From Dysgonamonadaceae bacterium (GTDB lineage Bacteria; Bacteroidota; Bacteroidia; Bacteroidales; Azobacteroidaceae), in the NCBI GenBank assembly GCA_031253625.1, contig JAIRVZ010000131.1, positions 1 through 64,000 of the forward strand: a DNA stretch of 64,000 nt. Direction: 5' to 3'. The notes beneath the pieces are model-generated. The model had not been told where the DNA came from. It searched no databases and saw only the letters and a program-made list of their open reading frames with translations. Of this stretch, positions 18,434 to 25,991 are shown piece after piece (the stretch's first letter is position 1; each line of letters begins with the position of its first letter). The position numbers and the translations under genes are program-made.

Positions 18434-18472
18434 AATTATTAAAACTTGCAAAGTTTGCAAGTTTTAATAATT
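18434..18472. repeat. perfect 39-bp palindrome upstream of the ATPase gene
   Basis: Nineteen-base arms (AATTATTAAAACTTGCAAA and its exact complement) flank a single G at 18453. It lies 19 bp before the ATPase start codon, so it could be an operator or a hairpin in the 5' leader. Confidence 0.75.
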
Positions 18473-18563
18473 TTCATGCTGAATAATTCGTTATGAGGTT
18501 GCTTTTCCTTTTTGTCATTTACTTATCAATTTTTACTTCGTATTTTTTTCGTTGTCCGACTGC

Positions 18564-18653
18564 TCAAAGGCGCCCGAAACGCTCTGTTTTTCTGTCCGTG
18601 AAGAACGCGCTGCTGTATCCGCGGGTTACCGATAACAAGTAAAATTGACGCAA
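18564..18653 (-). other. short conserved-looking ORF in a GC-richer island, possible relic
   Basis: A 29-codon minus-strand frame from TTG 18653 to TGA 18564 reads LRQFYLLSVTRGYSS and ends TDRKTERFGRL. The upstream frame is open further. The DNA is clearly GC-richer than the AT-rich gap around it. I have the impression that similar tails recur in other Bacteroidota genomes, but cannot verify this. It may be part of a dispersed element and not a gene. The rest of 18473-18792 holds nothing I recognise. Confidence 0.35.
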
Positions 18654-18792
18654 TACTACTACTTTTTCATTACGCTTGCAAAAATATTTGCAAAAACTTA
18701 TAAGAGTCGATTTTTGTGTGTAAAATGCGTGTTATTCTCCGCATTTTATGCGGCGAATAATTATTTTTTCTCCGCAAAACTTTTTCAACTTT

Positions 18793-19782
18793 TTAGTTAT
18801 AAAAACTTTTCTCAAAGGCGCCGTATTCTCCTTTGCGGCAAATGATTCGGTTCCAAACTCCGGAAAGGAATCCTAATCCGTAGCCTGTTAGTTGGATAAT
18901 AGAAGAAACGATTGATAAGATGCCGATTTTGAGGCTTTTGTTCCGAATAGAGGCATCAACAAAGATAATCAGGCAAAAGAGGATAAAAGGAATAAGACAA
19001 TAAACCGAATAAATTGTAGCTAACAAAGATATAATAAGAAAAACGGTAAATCCTGTTGGTAGCAAATGAACGAGTTTTAATGAGTCGGGGTATTTTTTGT
19101 AGAGATTGATTCTGGCAATTCCGGAATTGTAAACCTGTTTGAAGAATTTACGGAAATCGGTTCTTCTTTTATGGAATACATAAGCCGAAGGAAACAGCGC
19201 AACTTTATATCCTTCTTTATATATCCTGATACTGAAATCTATATCTTCTCCAAATCGCATTTTCGAAAAGCCGCCTAACGATTCGTAGACGCTTTTTTTG
19301 ATACCCATATTGAAACTGCGGGGATAAAATTTATCTAATTTTTTCTTGCCTCCGCGGATTCCTCCGGTAGTGAAAAAGGAGGTCATGGCATAGTTAATCG
19401 ATTTTTGAATGGGAGTAAAAGAATCCTGTGCTCTGTCGGGGCCTCCAAAAGCATCAACAGGATTTTCTTTTAATTCTTTTCCGACAGATAAGATGTAGTT
19501 TTCGGGGATAATACAATCGGAATCTAAAACAATCAGGTATTCTCCGCAAGCATGTTTGGCTCCGAAATTACGGGCTTGTCCAGGGCCGGAATTATTTATG
19601 TAGAAATAGGATATGTTTAATTTCTCACAGTATTTTTCAACGATTTCTTTGCAATCTGTTTTCGAGCCATCTTCAACGACAATCACTTCAAAGTCTTTAT
19701 CGGTTTGCAATGTAAGACTTCGAAGTAATTCGTCTATTTCGTCCGGACGATTAAAAACTGGAATAATTAGGCTCAGATTCAA
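18793..19782 (-). CDS. family 2 glycosyltransferase with C-terminal membrane segments
   Basis: The 329-residue protein has a GT-A fold: LSLIIPVFNRPDEIDELL at the N-terminus, VVEDGSKTDC, the metal-binding DSD in YLIVLDSDCIIPEN, and MRFGEDIDFSIRIYKEGYK (the ED-acceptor region). Two or three hydrophobic helices near 235-320 anchor it in the inner membrane. The acceptor is unknown. No polysaccharide cluster surrounds it, so it may act in lipid or glycan modification. A hairpin-forming repeat lies between its start and the end of ackA. Confidence 0.88.
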   Translation of the reverse strand: MNLSLIIPVFNRPDEIDELLRSLTLQTDKDFEVIVVEDGSKTDCKEIVEKYCEKLNISYFYINNSGPGQARNFGAKHACGEYLIVLDSDCIIPENYILSVGKELKENPVDAFGGPDRAQDSFTPIQKSINYAMTSFFTTGGIRGGKKKLDKFYPRSFNMGIKKSVYESLGGFSKMRFGEDIDFSIRIYKEGYKVALFPSAYVFHKRRTDFRKFFKQVYNSGIARINLYKKYPDSLKLVHLLPTGFTVFLIISLLATIYSVYCLIPFILFCLIIFVDASIRNKSLKIGILSIVSSIIQLTGYGLGFLSGVWNRIICRKGEYGAFEKSFYN

Positions 19783-19802
19783 TTTGCAAATTTTTATTGT
19801 TG

Positions 19803-19876
19803 GAACGCGGATGACGCGGATTTTTATATCATTTTATTATCTGCGGAAATCCGCGTTATCCGTGTCGTCCGCGTTC
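19803..19876. repeat. inverted repeat of CGCGGAT words
   Basis: GAACGCGGATGACGCGGAT at the left is matched in inverse orientation by ATCCGCG...ATCCGTGTCGTCCGCGTTC at the right, around an AT-rich spacer. It touches the ackA stop codon and may act as a 3' hairpin for that operon. Confidence 0.7.
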
Positions 19877-21075
19877 TATTGTTTTAATACAGACAAAGTA
19901 TCTGAGGCAATCATGTATTCTTCATCTGTTGGAATCACCACTACTTTTACCTTCGAATCGGGAACGCTGATAACAGCCTCCACAGCACGAAGTCCGTCAT
20001 TCTTCTTTTCGTCTAATTGAATACCCAAATACTCCATATTTTCACAAACCTTCCGGCGAATGGGGAATTGATTTTCTCCTACGCCTCCGGTAAATACCAA
20101 AATATCCAATCCTCCCAATGCAGCGGCATAAGCTCCGATGTATTTTTTGATGCGATAGGTATAAACATCAAAGGCAAGCATGGCGCGTTCATCGCCTTTT
20201 TGTATGGCCTCATTTATTTCCCTCATGTCGGAAGATACCCCGGAAATTCCAAGTACTCCGCTATATTTGTTTACAATGGTAGAAATCGCTTGGGTTCCGA
20301 TATTTTCTTCCTCCATGATATAAGAAATAACTCCCGCATCAATATCTCCGGAACGAGTTCCCATCAATAAACCTTCTACGGGAGTCATTCCCATCGAAGT
20401 ATCGATAGATTTGCCGTTTTTGATGGCAGTGATGGAACCTCCGCCTCCGATGTGAACGGTAATGATTTTTTGGTCTTCGTATTTTACGCCCAAGAAATCA
20501 CAGACACGAGAAGAAACATAACGATGACTTGTTCCGTGAAATCCATAGCGACGTATGCCATATTTTTCGTACAAAGAATACGGTATACCATACATATACG
20601 CGTGCGAAGGCATCGTTTGATGGAAAGCTGTGTCGAAAACAGCTACTTGAGGCACATTTGGAATCAGTTCATTTATCGCATAAATTCCATTCAGGTTAGG
20701 CGGATTATGAAGAGGTGCCAATTCTGCACATTCTTCTATTTTTTTGATGACTTCGTCTGTAATTCTTACGCTCGAATTGAAAGCAACACCTCCATGTACC
20801 ACGCGATGACCAACGGCATCAATTTCGGATAATGACTTGATACAGCCATATTTTTCACTGGTAATCACTCCAAGAATATATTCTATACCCGTTTTGTGTT
20901 CAAGGATTTCACCTTCAAGAATAACTTTCTGACCCGAGGGCAATGTTAATTTCAAGGAAGAGCCTTTTAATCCGATTTTTTCTATTCCACCCTGAGCCAA
21001 TTCCGCTCCGGTTTCCATTTCAAACAATTTATATTTGATGGACGAACTTCCGCAGTTTAATACTAATATCTTCAT
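19876..21075 (-). CDS. ackA: acetate kinase
   Basis: At 399 residues it is full length. The start MKILVLNCGSSSIKYKLFE contains the phosphate-binding NxGSSS motif, and GHRVVHGG, FDTAFHQTMP, YGIRRYGFHGTSH, THIGGGGSITAI (with CDS-neighbouring GKSIDTSMGMTPVEG) and FTGGVGEN are all present. It makes ATP and acetate from acetyl phosphate. It is the last gene of the pta / dehydrogenase / ackA operon, starting 1 nt after the dehydrogenase stop. Confidence 0.97.
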   Translation of the reverse strand: MKILVLNCGSSSIKYKLFEMETGAELAQGGIEKIGLKGSSLKLTLPSGQKVILEGEILEHKTGIEYILGVITSEKYGCIKSLSEIDAVGHRVVHGGVAFNSSVRITDEVIKKIEECAELAPLHNPPNLNGIYAINELIPNVPQVAVFDTAFHQTMPSHAYMYGIPYSLYEKYGIRRYGFHGTSHRYVSSRVCDFLGVKYEDQKIITVHIGGGGSITAIKNGKSIDTSMGMTPVEGLLMGTRSGDIDAGVISYIMEEENIGTQAISTIVNKYSGVLGISGVSSDMREINEAIQKGDERAMLAFDVYTYRIKKYIGAYAAALGGLDILVFTGGVGENQFPIRRKVCENMEYLGIQLDEKKNDGLRAVEAVISVPDSKVKVVVIPTDEEYMIASDTLSVLKQ

Positions 21076-21076
21076 G

Positions 21077-22045
21077 TTAATAAATTCGGTTAGGTTCTAC
21101 AAGTTTGCCATTTTCGTAAATATAAAATCCTTTTTCGGTGCCGATACCCAATTGTTTGGAGCGATACAAATGCCAAAGGAGAGGAGAAGGTTTGTATTTC
21201 TTATCTCCGTATTCGTTAAACATATCTTCCATCAAAACAACTAATTTTTCGATGCCGATAATATCTGCCATACGGAAAATGCCCAAACGCATACCATATA
21301 CGACCTCAAACAGCCGGTCGATTTTTTCCATGGATGCTACATTTTCCATCAACATCTGACAAGCCTCGTTCAAAAGCGTTACCATCAAGCGAAGACTGAC
21401 CAAACCATTGCTTTCGTGCACATCTATCGTTTCGTATTTGATAAGTCGGGCAAAGGCTTGCACTTTATTATAAACCTCTTCCGAAGTATACATACCTTTT
21501 ACTATTTCCAAAATTTTGGCATCAACATGAGCTATCGGGAAGTGAAGACTGATACATCTTTCTTTATATGCCAATTCGGATGCCAATTCGCTGATAATAA
21601 CCGTAGTTGCATTGGTAGCAATAATGGCTTCGGGAGATAATATTCTCTCTAACGTCTTAAATGCCTCTTTCCGCAATTGCGTACTGCGCTCTCCGGTTTG
21701 GTCGTCATAACGAACACATTCGATAACGAAATCGCAATCCTTTAAATCTTCGTAATTCAAGGAACCGGTTATGCGTCCCATGATGGTTCGTTTATCTACC
21801 GGAGTTAAACCCCAACTTTCGATTTTAGTATCGAGGTCTTTCCCTATTTTTTCGATAGCATAGTCGATTTTCTCTTGCGTGATTTCGATAAAAGTTACTT
21901 CTAATCCTGCCGAAGCCGTCAGACGAACAATATTTCTTCCGTCTTTTCCGCAACCTACTACACCGATTTTAGAAAACAAAGAGCTTTTTCTGTTTTTATT
22001 GGAAAGTCCAAAACTCTCAATAGGTTCAATAATAGTTTCTGCCAT
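21077..22045 (-). CDS. 3-hydroxyacyl-CoA dehydrogenase-family protein
   Basis: The 322-residue protein has an NAD-binding Rossmann motif (IGVVGCGKDGRNIV, about residues 27-40), an acidic FIE at the end of beta-2, VIECVRYD, a TNATTVIISELA segment in place of the usual SNTSS stretch, LHFPIAHVDAKILEIVKG (catalytic His region) and a C-terminal helical domain ending EKGFYIYENGK. The changed SNTSS and HFFNP motifs make its substrate uncertain; hydroxybutyryl-CoA is only a guess. It sits between pta and ackA with gaps of 5 and 1 nt, which implies a link to acyl-CoA fermentation. Confidence 0.82.
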   Translation of the reverse strand: MAETIIEPIESFGLSNKNRKSSLFSKIGVVGCGKDGRNIVRLTASAGLEVTFIEITQEKIDYAIEKIGKDLDTKIESWGLTPVDKRTIMGRITGSLNYEDLKDCDFVIECVRYDDQTGERSTQLRKEAFKTLERILSPEAIIATNATTVIISELASELAYKERCISLHFPIAHVDAKILEIVKGMYTSEEVYNKVQAFARLIKYETIDVHESNGLVSLRLMVTLLNEACQMLMENVASMEKIDRLFEVVYGMRLGIFRMADIIGIEKLVVLMEDMFNEYGDKKYKPSPLLWHLYRSKQLGIGTEKGFYIYENGKLVEPNRIY

Positions 22046-22050
22046 ATATT

Positions 22051-23052
22051 TTATTTCTTCATTGCTTGATTGGCTGTGATTGCAACCATTTTATAAATAT
22101 CATCTATCGAACAACCACGAGAGAGATCATTGACCGGAGACGCCATTCCTTGTAAGATTGGGCCAACTGCATCGGCATTCCCTAAACGTTGAACCAATTT
22201 GTAGGAAATATTTCCACTTTCCAAATTGGGGAAAACCAACACGTTAGCCTTTCCGGCAATCGTACTTCCGGGTGCTTTGCTTTCTCCAACGGAAGGGACT
22301 AATGCCGCATCGGCTTGTAATTCTCCATCGATTTGCAGTTCCGGAGCCATCTCTTTCGCTAATTTAGTTGCCTCAACGACTTTATCGACCAACTCATGTT
22401 CGGCACTTCCTTTGGTTGAAAAACTCAACATAGCGACTTTAGGTTCAATACCGACAAGCACTTTTGTTGTATGTGCCGTTGCAACAGCGATTTCGGCCAA
22501 TTCTTTAGCATTCGGATCCGGCATCACTGCACAGTCTGCAAATACTAAAATGCCATTTTGTCCATATTCTTTTTGAGTCGTAAACATCAGGAATGCTCCC
22601 GACACAACGCTGATTCCAGGTGCAGTTTTGATGATTTGCAGTGCAGGCCTCAACACATCGCCTGTTGTGTTTCGTGCTCCTGAAACTTCTCCGTCGGCAT
22701 CTCCGTTTTTAATCATCAAACAGCCTAAATAGAGCGGATTTTCGATCAATTTCTCTGCTTGCTCTAATGTCATTCCTTTGCTTTTTCTCAATTCAAAAAG
22801 CAGATTGGCATATATCGCTTTCTTCTCATGATTAACAGGATCGATAATAGTAGCTTTGCTGATGTTTTTCAATTCATGTTTAGCGACTAAAGACTCGATT
22901 TCTGCCGGATTCCCAATCAAAGTAATATCGGCAATACCGTCGGCAATTAATTGGTCGGCAGCTTTGATAGTGCGTTCTTCGGTTCCTTCCGGGAGAACAA
23001 TGCGCTGTTTATTGGCTTTAGCGCGTGCAATGATTTCCTGCATTAGGTTCAT
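22051..23052 (-). CDS. pta: phosphate acetyltransferase
   Basis: This 333-residue, single-domain enzyme (PTA_PTB family, no N-terminal DRTGG part) converts acetyl-CoA and phosphate to acetyl phosphate for ackA. Characteristic segments are RIVLPEGTEERTIKAADQL, GNPAEI, GARNTTGDVLRPALQII, FADCAVMPDPN and the C-terminal SPVNDLSRGCSIDDIYKMVAIT. ATG 23052 is preferred to the longer frame because a TACTTTTG promoter box lies at 23087-23080 on the minus strand, inside the extended frame. Confidence 0.95.
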   Translation of the reverse strand: MNLMQEIIARAKANKQRIVLPEGTEERTIKAADQLIADGIADITLIGNPAEIESLVAKHELKNISKATIIDPVNHEKKAIYANLLFELRKSKGMTLEQAEKLIENPLYLGCLMIKNGDADGEVSGARNTTGDVLRPALQIIKTAPGISVVSGAFLMFTTQKEYGQNGILVFADCAVMPDPNAKELAEIAVATAHTTKVLVGIEPKVAMLSFSTKGSAEHELVDKVVEATKLAKEMAPELQIDGELQADAALVPSVGESKAPGSTIAGKANVLVFPNLESGNISYKLVQRLGNADAVGPILQGMASPVNDLSRGCSIDDIYKMVAITANQAMKK

Positions 23053-23079
23053 AAGACGGTGATATTTTATTATTTGCTG

Positions 23080-23087
23080 CAAAAGTA
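23080..23087 (-). promoter_or_regulatory. -7 box of the pta operon
   Basis: CAAAAGTA on the plus strand reads TACTTTTG on the minus strand, matching TAnnTTTG about 28 bp before the pta ATG. No -33 TTTG at the usual spacing. Confidence 0.55.
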
Positions 23088-23153
23088 AATAAAATTGCAA
23101 TATGGAGATTGCAATTTTGAATATTTTTTAAACATAGAGATAACAATTATGTT

Positions 23154-23996
23154 TTACAAGCCAAAAAATCCGGCACTATAATAAGACTTGATAGTTATTT
23201 CCTGTCCTTCTCCGATAGCCGTTTTTATTTCCTTGCCTCCTTTACTTACTTTGCAAAGCGATAAATCTTTGCCTTCTACAACTGCGACTTTGAGTTCTCC
23301 GATTTTTTTCTGAGACTCCCGACCTGCTATTTCACGAGTTACAAACACTTCAAATTGCTGCCCTTTTTTTATCCCGCAAAGCGAACCAAGGTTAATATAC
23401 ACTTCCTTAGCCTCGTTTTTCTTTTCAGCATTTATTTCTAATATCGTACCTTCAACAGGAAAGTGCTTATTTACAAGTTTTTTCATATCACCATCGACAT
23501 AATTCAGTGCCGATTCCATAGCTTTTTCGGGAGTCTTATTCGAAAAACTGCCGTGACTGTAACTTTCCGTTCCTTTTACCGTTCCCGTTGCAACATCAAT
23601 TATTTTAAGCGTGTAAGCCGAATTTCCATTGTAAAATACTTCCCCTTCTTTATTGGTAGTTGATTCTGTAGAAAGGTTGGATAAATGACCTTGTATCAAA
23701 TATTTTGCATTTAAGTTTTTCATTTCTACCAATCTTTCTTCATCAATGGATGCGGCATCTTCAGTTTGTCGCTGTTCTTCTTTTTTTAACGACTTTTCCG
23801 ATTCTACGTCTTTCAACAAAACACGATCCGTATTAGTTATTCCTGCAATGACTTTGTTTCGAAAATCTTTAGCATACGACCTTTCTATTTCTTTTTTAGA
23901 ACTGAAATATTCTACAAAAACAATGTCTTTACATTGAGATTGAATGACGGTTGTGATAGTGAACAACACGAGTAATGTCAAGATGATTTTTTTCAT
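23154..23996 (-). CDS. secreted protein with CsgG/FlgT-like layout
   Basis: The 280-residue product has a signal peptide (1 to about 20, ending QSQC). The first half has a lipoprotein-activator or CsgG-like pattern (FRNKVIAGITNTDRVLL, LNAKYLIQGHLSNL, YTLKIIDVATGTVKG). The second half has a small beta-barrel-like segment (YINLGSLCGIKKGQQFEVFV, KKIGELKVAVVEGKDLSLCKV) reminiscent of the FlgT C-terminal domain. No catalytic residues are apparent. It is monocistronic, with a terminator region downstream of the neighbouring pseudogene. The assignment rests on pattern only. Confidence 0.65.
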   Translation of the reverse strand: MKKIILTLLVLFTITTVIQSQCKDIVFVEYFSSKKEIERSYAKDFRNKVIAGITNTDRVLLKDVESEKSLKKEEQRQTEDAASIDEERLVEMKNLNAKYLIQGHLSNLSTESTTNKEGEVFYNGNSAYTLKIIDVATGTVKGTESYSHGSFSNKTPEKAMESALNYVDGDMKKLVNKHFPVEGTILEINAEKKNEAKEVYINLGSLCGIKKGQQFEVFVTREIAGRESQKKIGELKVAVVEGKDLSLCKVSKGGKEIKTAIGEGQEITIKSYYSAGFFGL

Positions 23997-24084
23997 GGAT
24001 ATTTTTTTAATTGTGAATGATTATCTTTTCCCTTCTTGATTTTATGAGAATATATGCAAATATATAAAAAATGTGGTAAAATAC

Positions 24085-24129
24085 AAAAGACAGAGATATT
24101 GATATTTAAATCACATATCTCTGTCTTTT
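24085..24129 (-). terminator. intrinsic terminator hairpin
   Basis: AAAAGACAGAGATAT (24085-24099) pairs perfectly with ATATCTCTGTCTTTT (24115-24129), with T-rich flanks on both sides. It would end the minus-strand transcript of the beta-helix remnant. Confidence 0.8.
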
Positions 24130-24164
24130 TTGAAAAATGGTCTCTACCAACTATGTTACATTTT

Positions 24165-24717
24165 TTATCGTAAATTACACGATTCACTTAAACTGGAATA
24201 AACATCAAACTCAACAGGACTACCGGTTCGACAGTTGGAACAAATATTTCTGCCCGGACAACCGGAAAAAGTTACCGAAGCCGGATTGCTGCTCGATATA
24301 TTGCAATGACCGCTATAATCTTGAAGATACAAGCCATATTGCGTACTGTTGCTAAAAGTGGTGTTATTCAACTCTAAATGAGCATCTTTCATATACCCGC
24401 TATACATTCTAAGAATAAATTCATCTCCGTGTTTGCCTGCATCTGAAATGTCACAGTAGTTTAACTTTGAGCCCGGCATATTACTGTTTAATTCAATACC
24501 ACTCCAATATCCGGGGTCATTACGAAAACCTTTGATAGTGATACGCTTTCCTGCTGTTCCATTTGCGATAAGTTGCGAAGTTCCGGGAACAAAAATGCCA
24601 TATTGACCATTTCCCATCAAAAGTGTTGCTCCTTCTTCGATGGTAAACCTGCGGTCGACAGATTGCTATCGCAACCACTGACCTCAAATTAAATCTTTTT
24701 GTAAGCATAATAAACAT
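24165..24717 (-). pseudogene. frameshifted, shortened right-handed beta-helix protein
   Basis: A minus-strand frame ending at 24165 shows beta-helix rungs (TIEEGATLLMGNGQYGIFVPGT, split here by its parts TIEEGATLL and GQYGIFVPG; KRITIKG; WSGIELNS; LNNTTFSNS). Sensible coding continues upstream of any ATG (VDRRFTIEEG) until a TAG at 24666-24668. A separate frame from ATG 24717 encodes a signal-peptide-like start (MLTKRFNLRSVVAIAI) that runs out of register. A TAACTTTG box at 24740-24733 would drive it. The best reading is a surface beta-helix gene with an internal deletion and frameshift. Confidence 0.65.
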
Positions 24718-24766
24718 AATGAATATTTTGTGCAAAGTTAGAGGGTGAAAGACAACCAAAAAACAT

Positions 24767-24798
24767 AAAAAATGAGTGCCTTTCGGACACTCATTCTT
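24767..24798 (-). terminator. intrinsic terminator after the GG-leader peptide gene
   Basis: On the minus strand AATGAGTGTCC pairs with GGCACTCATT across a GAAA tetraloop, with one bulged T, and is followed by a T6 run. It lies 42 bp after the peptide stop, giving that tiny gene its own transcript end. Confidence 0.75.
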
Positions 24799-24839
24799 AT
24801 GTTAATAGCAGCACCTTTTGGCATTATTACCATGAACGG

Positions 24840-24986
24840 TTATAATACCTGTGGGATAGGGGTAGGGACGGGAGGAGGTGGGGGTGGTTTTACGACAACA
24901 ACGGGACCAGAGCCACCAACAAGACATTTTTGCTCTTCTTTCGTTAACGTATACGAAAGAAAAATCGATCTTTCTTTTACTTTCAT
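24840..24986 (-). CDS. double-glycine leader peptide with polyproline core, 48 aa
   Basis: ATG 24986 to TAA 24840 encodes 48 residues. The first 25 (MKVKERSIFLSY then TLTKEEQKCLVGG) match the GG-type leader of Bacteroidetes natural-product precursors, with the LTKEEQ...GG pattern. The 23-residue remainder, SGPVVVVKPPPPPPVPTPIP plus QVL, is strikingly Val/Pro-rich. Cleavage after GG by a C39 peptidase-ABC exporter would be expected, but no such transporter, radical SAM enzyme or cyclase is in the window. An independent terminator follows. The opposite strand has an 82-codon frame that I regard as the shadow. Confidence 0.65.
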   Translation of the reverse strand: MKVKERSIFLSYTLTKEEQKCLVGGSGPVVVVKPPPPPPVPTPIPQVL

Positions 24987-25067
24987 GTTACTAATATTTT
25001 ATGTTAACTTGCCTAAATAATAAGGCATTGTAAATGTACTTATTAAATTTATTATCTCCAAATCATT

Positions 25068-25283
25068 TTGATAAAATCCGCTAAAAATCACATTACCCTG
25101 ACAGGCCGCGAACGCGAATTGTTGAAATTAGTAGTCGAAGGAAAAACCAATGCCGAAATAGCCGACAAGTTATGCCTTGCCTATCAGACCGTTAAAGGCT
25201 ACCGTCGTAATCTGACCTTCAAATTGCAAGTCCACAATACAGCGGAATTGGTAAAAATGGCGATAGATCGAAAATTAGTATAA
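25068..25283 (+). CDS. orphan LuxR/GerE-type HTH, possibly a truncated response regulator
   Basis: The 71-residue frame is almost only the DNA-binding domain: LTGRERELLKLVVEGKTNAE, then IADKLCLAYQTVKGYRRNL and AELVKMAI. Response regulators of this class normally carry about 130 residues of receiver domain in front; here a TAA closes the frame 22 nt upstream. The only start candidates are TTG 25068 or ATT codons, without a ribosome binding site. It may be a remnant, or a stand-alone regulator with a non-ATG start. Confidence 0.55.
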   Translation: MIKSAKNHITLTGRERELLKLVVEGKTNAEIADKLCLAYQTVKGYRRNLTFKLQVHNTAELVKMAIDRKLV

Positions 25284-25307
25284 AAAAGATTTCGTTACCA
25301 TAATTAA

Positions 25308-25338
25308 TTTGCCACATACCCATTTTTTTGTACCTTTG
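25308..25338 (+). promoter_or_regulatory. promoter of the SlyD-like gene
   Basis: TTTG at 25308-25311, a 19-bp spacer and TACCTTTG at 25331-25338 fit the consensus exactly. This places the start of transcription about 25 nt before ATG 25370. Confidence 0.85.
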
Positions 25339-25369
25339 TAAATTATTCATTCATTTAAAACAAACAGAT

Positions 25370-25948
25370 ATGAAAATTACAGAAGACAAAATGGTATCCT
25401 TAACTTATGACCTGAATGTGGGTGAAGGCGATGAAAGAGAATTGATGGAAAGAGCAACAGCAGAACAACCACTCTCGTTTATTTTTGGAATGGGAATGAT
25501 GCTCGAAGCTTTCGAAAATAACTTAAAAGGACTACAAAAAGGAGATAAATTTTCTTTCTCTTTAACTCCGGAAGAGGCATACGGTATGTTTGAAGAATCG
25601 CATGTGGTGGATTTACCGAAAAGCATTTTTGAAATCGACGGTAAATTTGATGACGAAAGAATCGCTGTAGACGCAACCGTTCCGATGATGGACTCAAACG
25701 GAAATCGTATGCTCGGAACAGTAGCCGAAATCACAGACGATTGTGTTGTGATGGATTTCAATCATCCGTTGGCAGGAGAAACACTACATTTTACGGGAGA
25801 AGTTATCGACGTTCACGAACCGACAGCCGAAGAAATCGCTGTATTAACTTCCGGTGCAGGATGCGGTTGCGGATGTGATTCTTGCGAAAGCGATTGCGAT
25901 TGTGAAAGTCCGGAAGACAACAATAGCTGCGGTTGCGGATGCAACTAA
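25370..25948 (+). CDS. SlyD-like FKBP-type peptidyl-prolyl isomerase with Cys-rich tail
   Basis: The protein has 192 residues from ATG 25370. The FKBP core (VSLTYDLNVGEG..., PLSFIFGMGMMLEAFENNL, GDKFSFSLTPEEAYG) is interrupted by an insert-in-flap domain. NHPLAGETLHFTGEVIDVHE is the usual SlyD ending of the fold. The last 30 residues hold eleven Cys (GCGCGCDSC, ESDCDCES, CGCGCN), a metal-binding tail like the Ni-binding tails of SlyD. Known roles are prolyl isomerisation and metal buffering. The upstream in-frame start at 25328 lies within the promoter and is rejected. Confidence 0.9.
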   Translation: MKITEDKMVSLTYDLNVGEGDERELMERATAEQPLSFIFGMGMMLEAFENNLKGLQKGDKFSFSLTPEEAYGMFEESHVVDLPKSIFEIDGKFDDERIAVDATVPMMDSNGNRMLGTVAEITDDCVVMDFNHPLAGETLHFTGEVIDVHEPTAEEIAVLTSGAGCGCGCDSCESDCDCESPEDNNSCGCGCN

Positions 25949-25991
25949 TTATTAATCATTAATAATTAATCACTAATCATTAATTCGTTAA

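Noticed and set aside
18645-18845. 66-codon plus-strand ORF in the gap before the glycosyltransferase
   Set aside because: Phe/Tyr/Lys-rich translation of AT-rich DNA that runs into the antisense of the glycosyltransferase; no coding features.
24772-25020. 82-codon plus-strand ORF with a Gly-rich stretch
   Set aside because: It is the antisense of the GG-leader peptide gene; the Gly run mirrors the Pro codons. The minus strand has a matching leader motif and terminator, the plus strand has neither.
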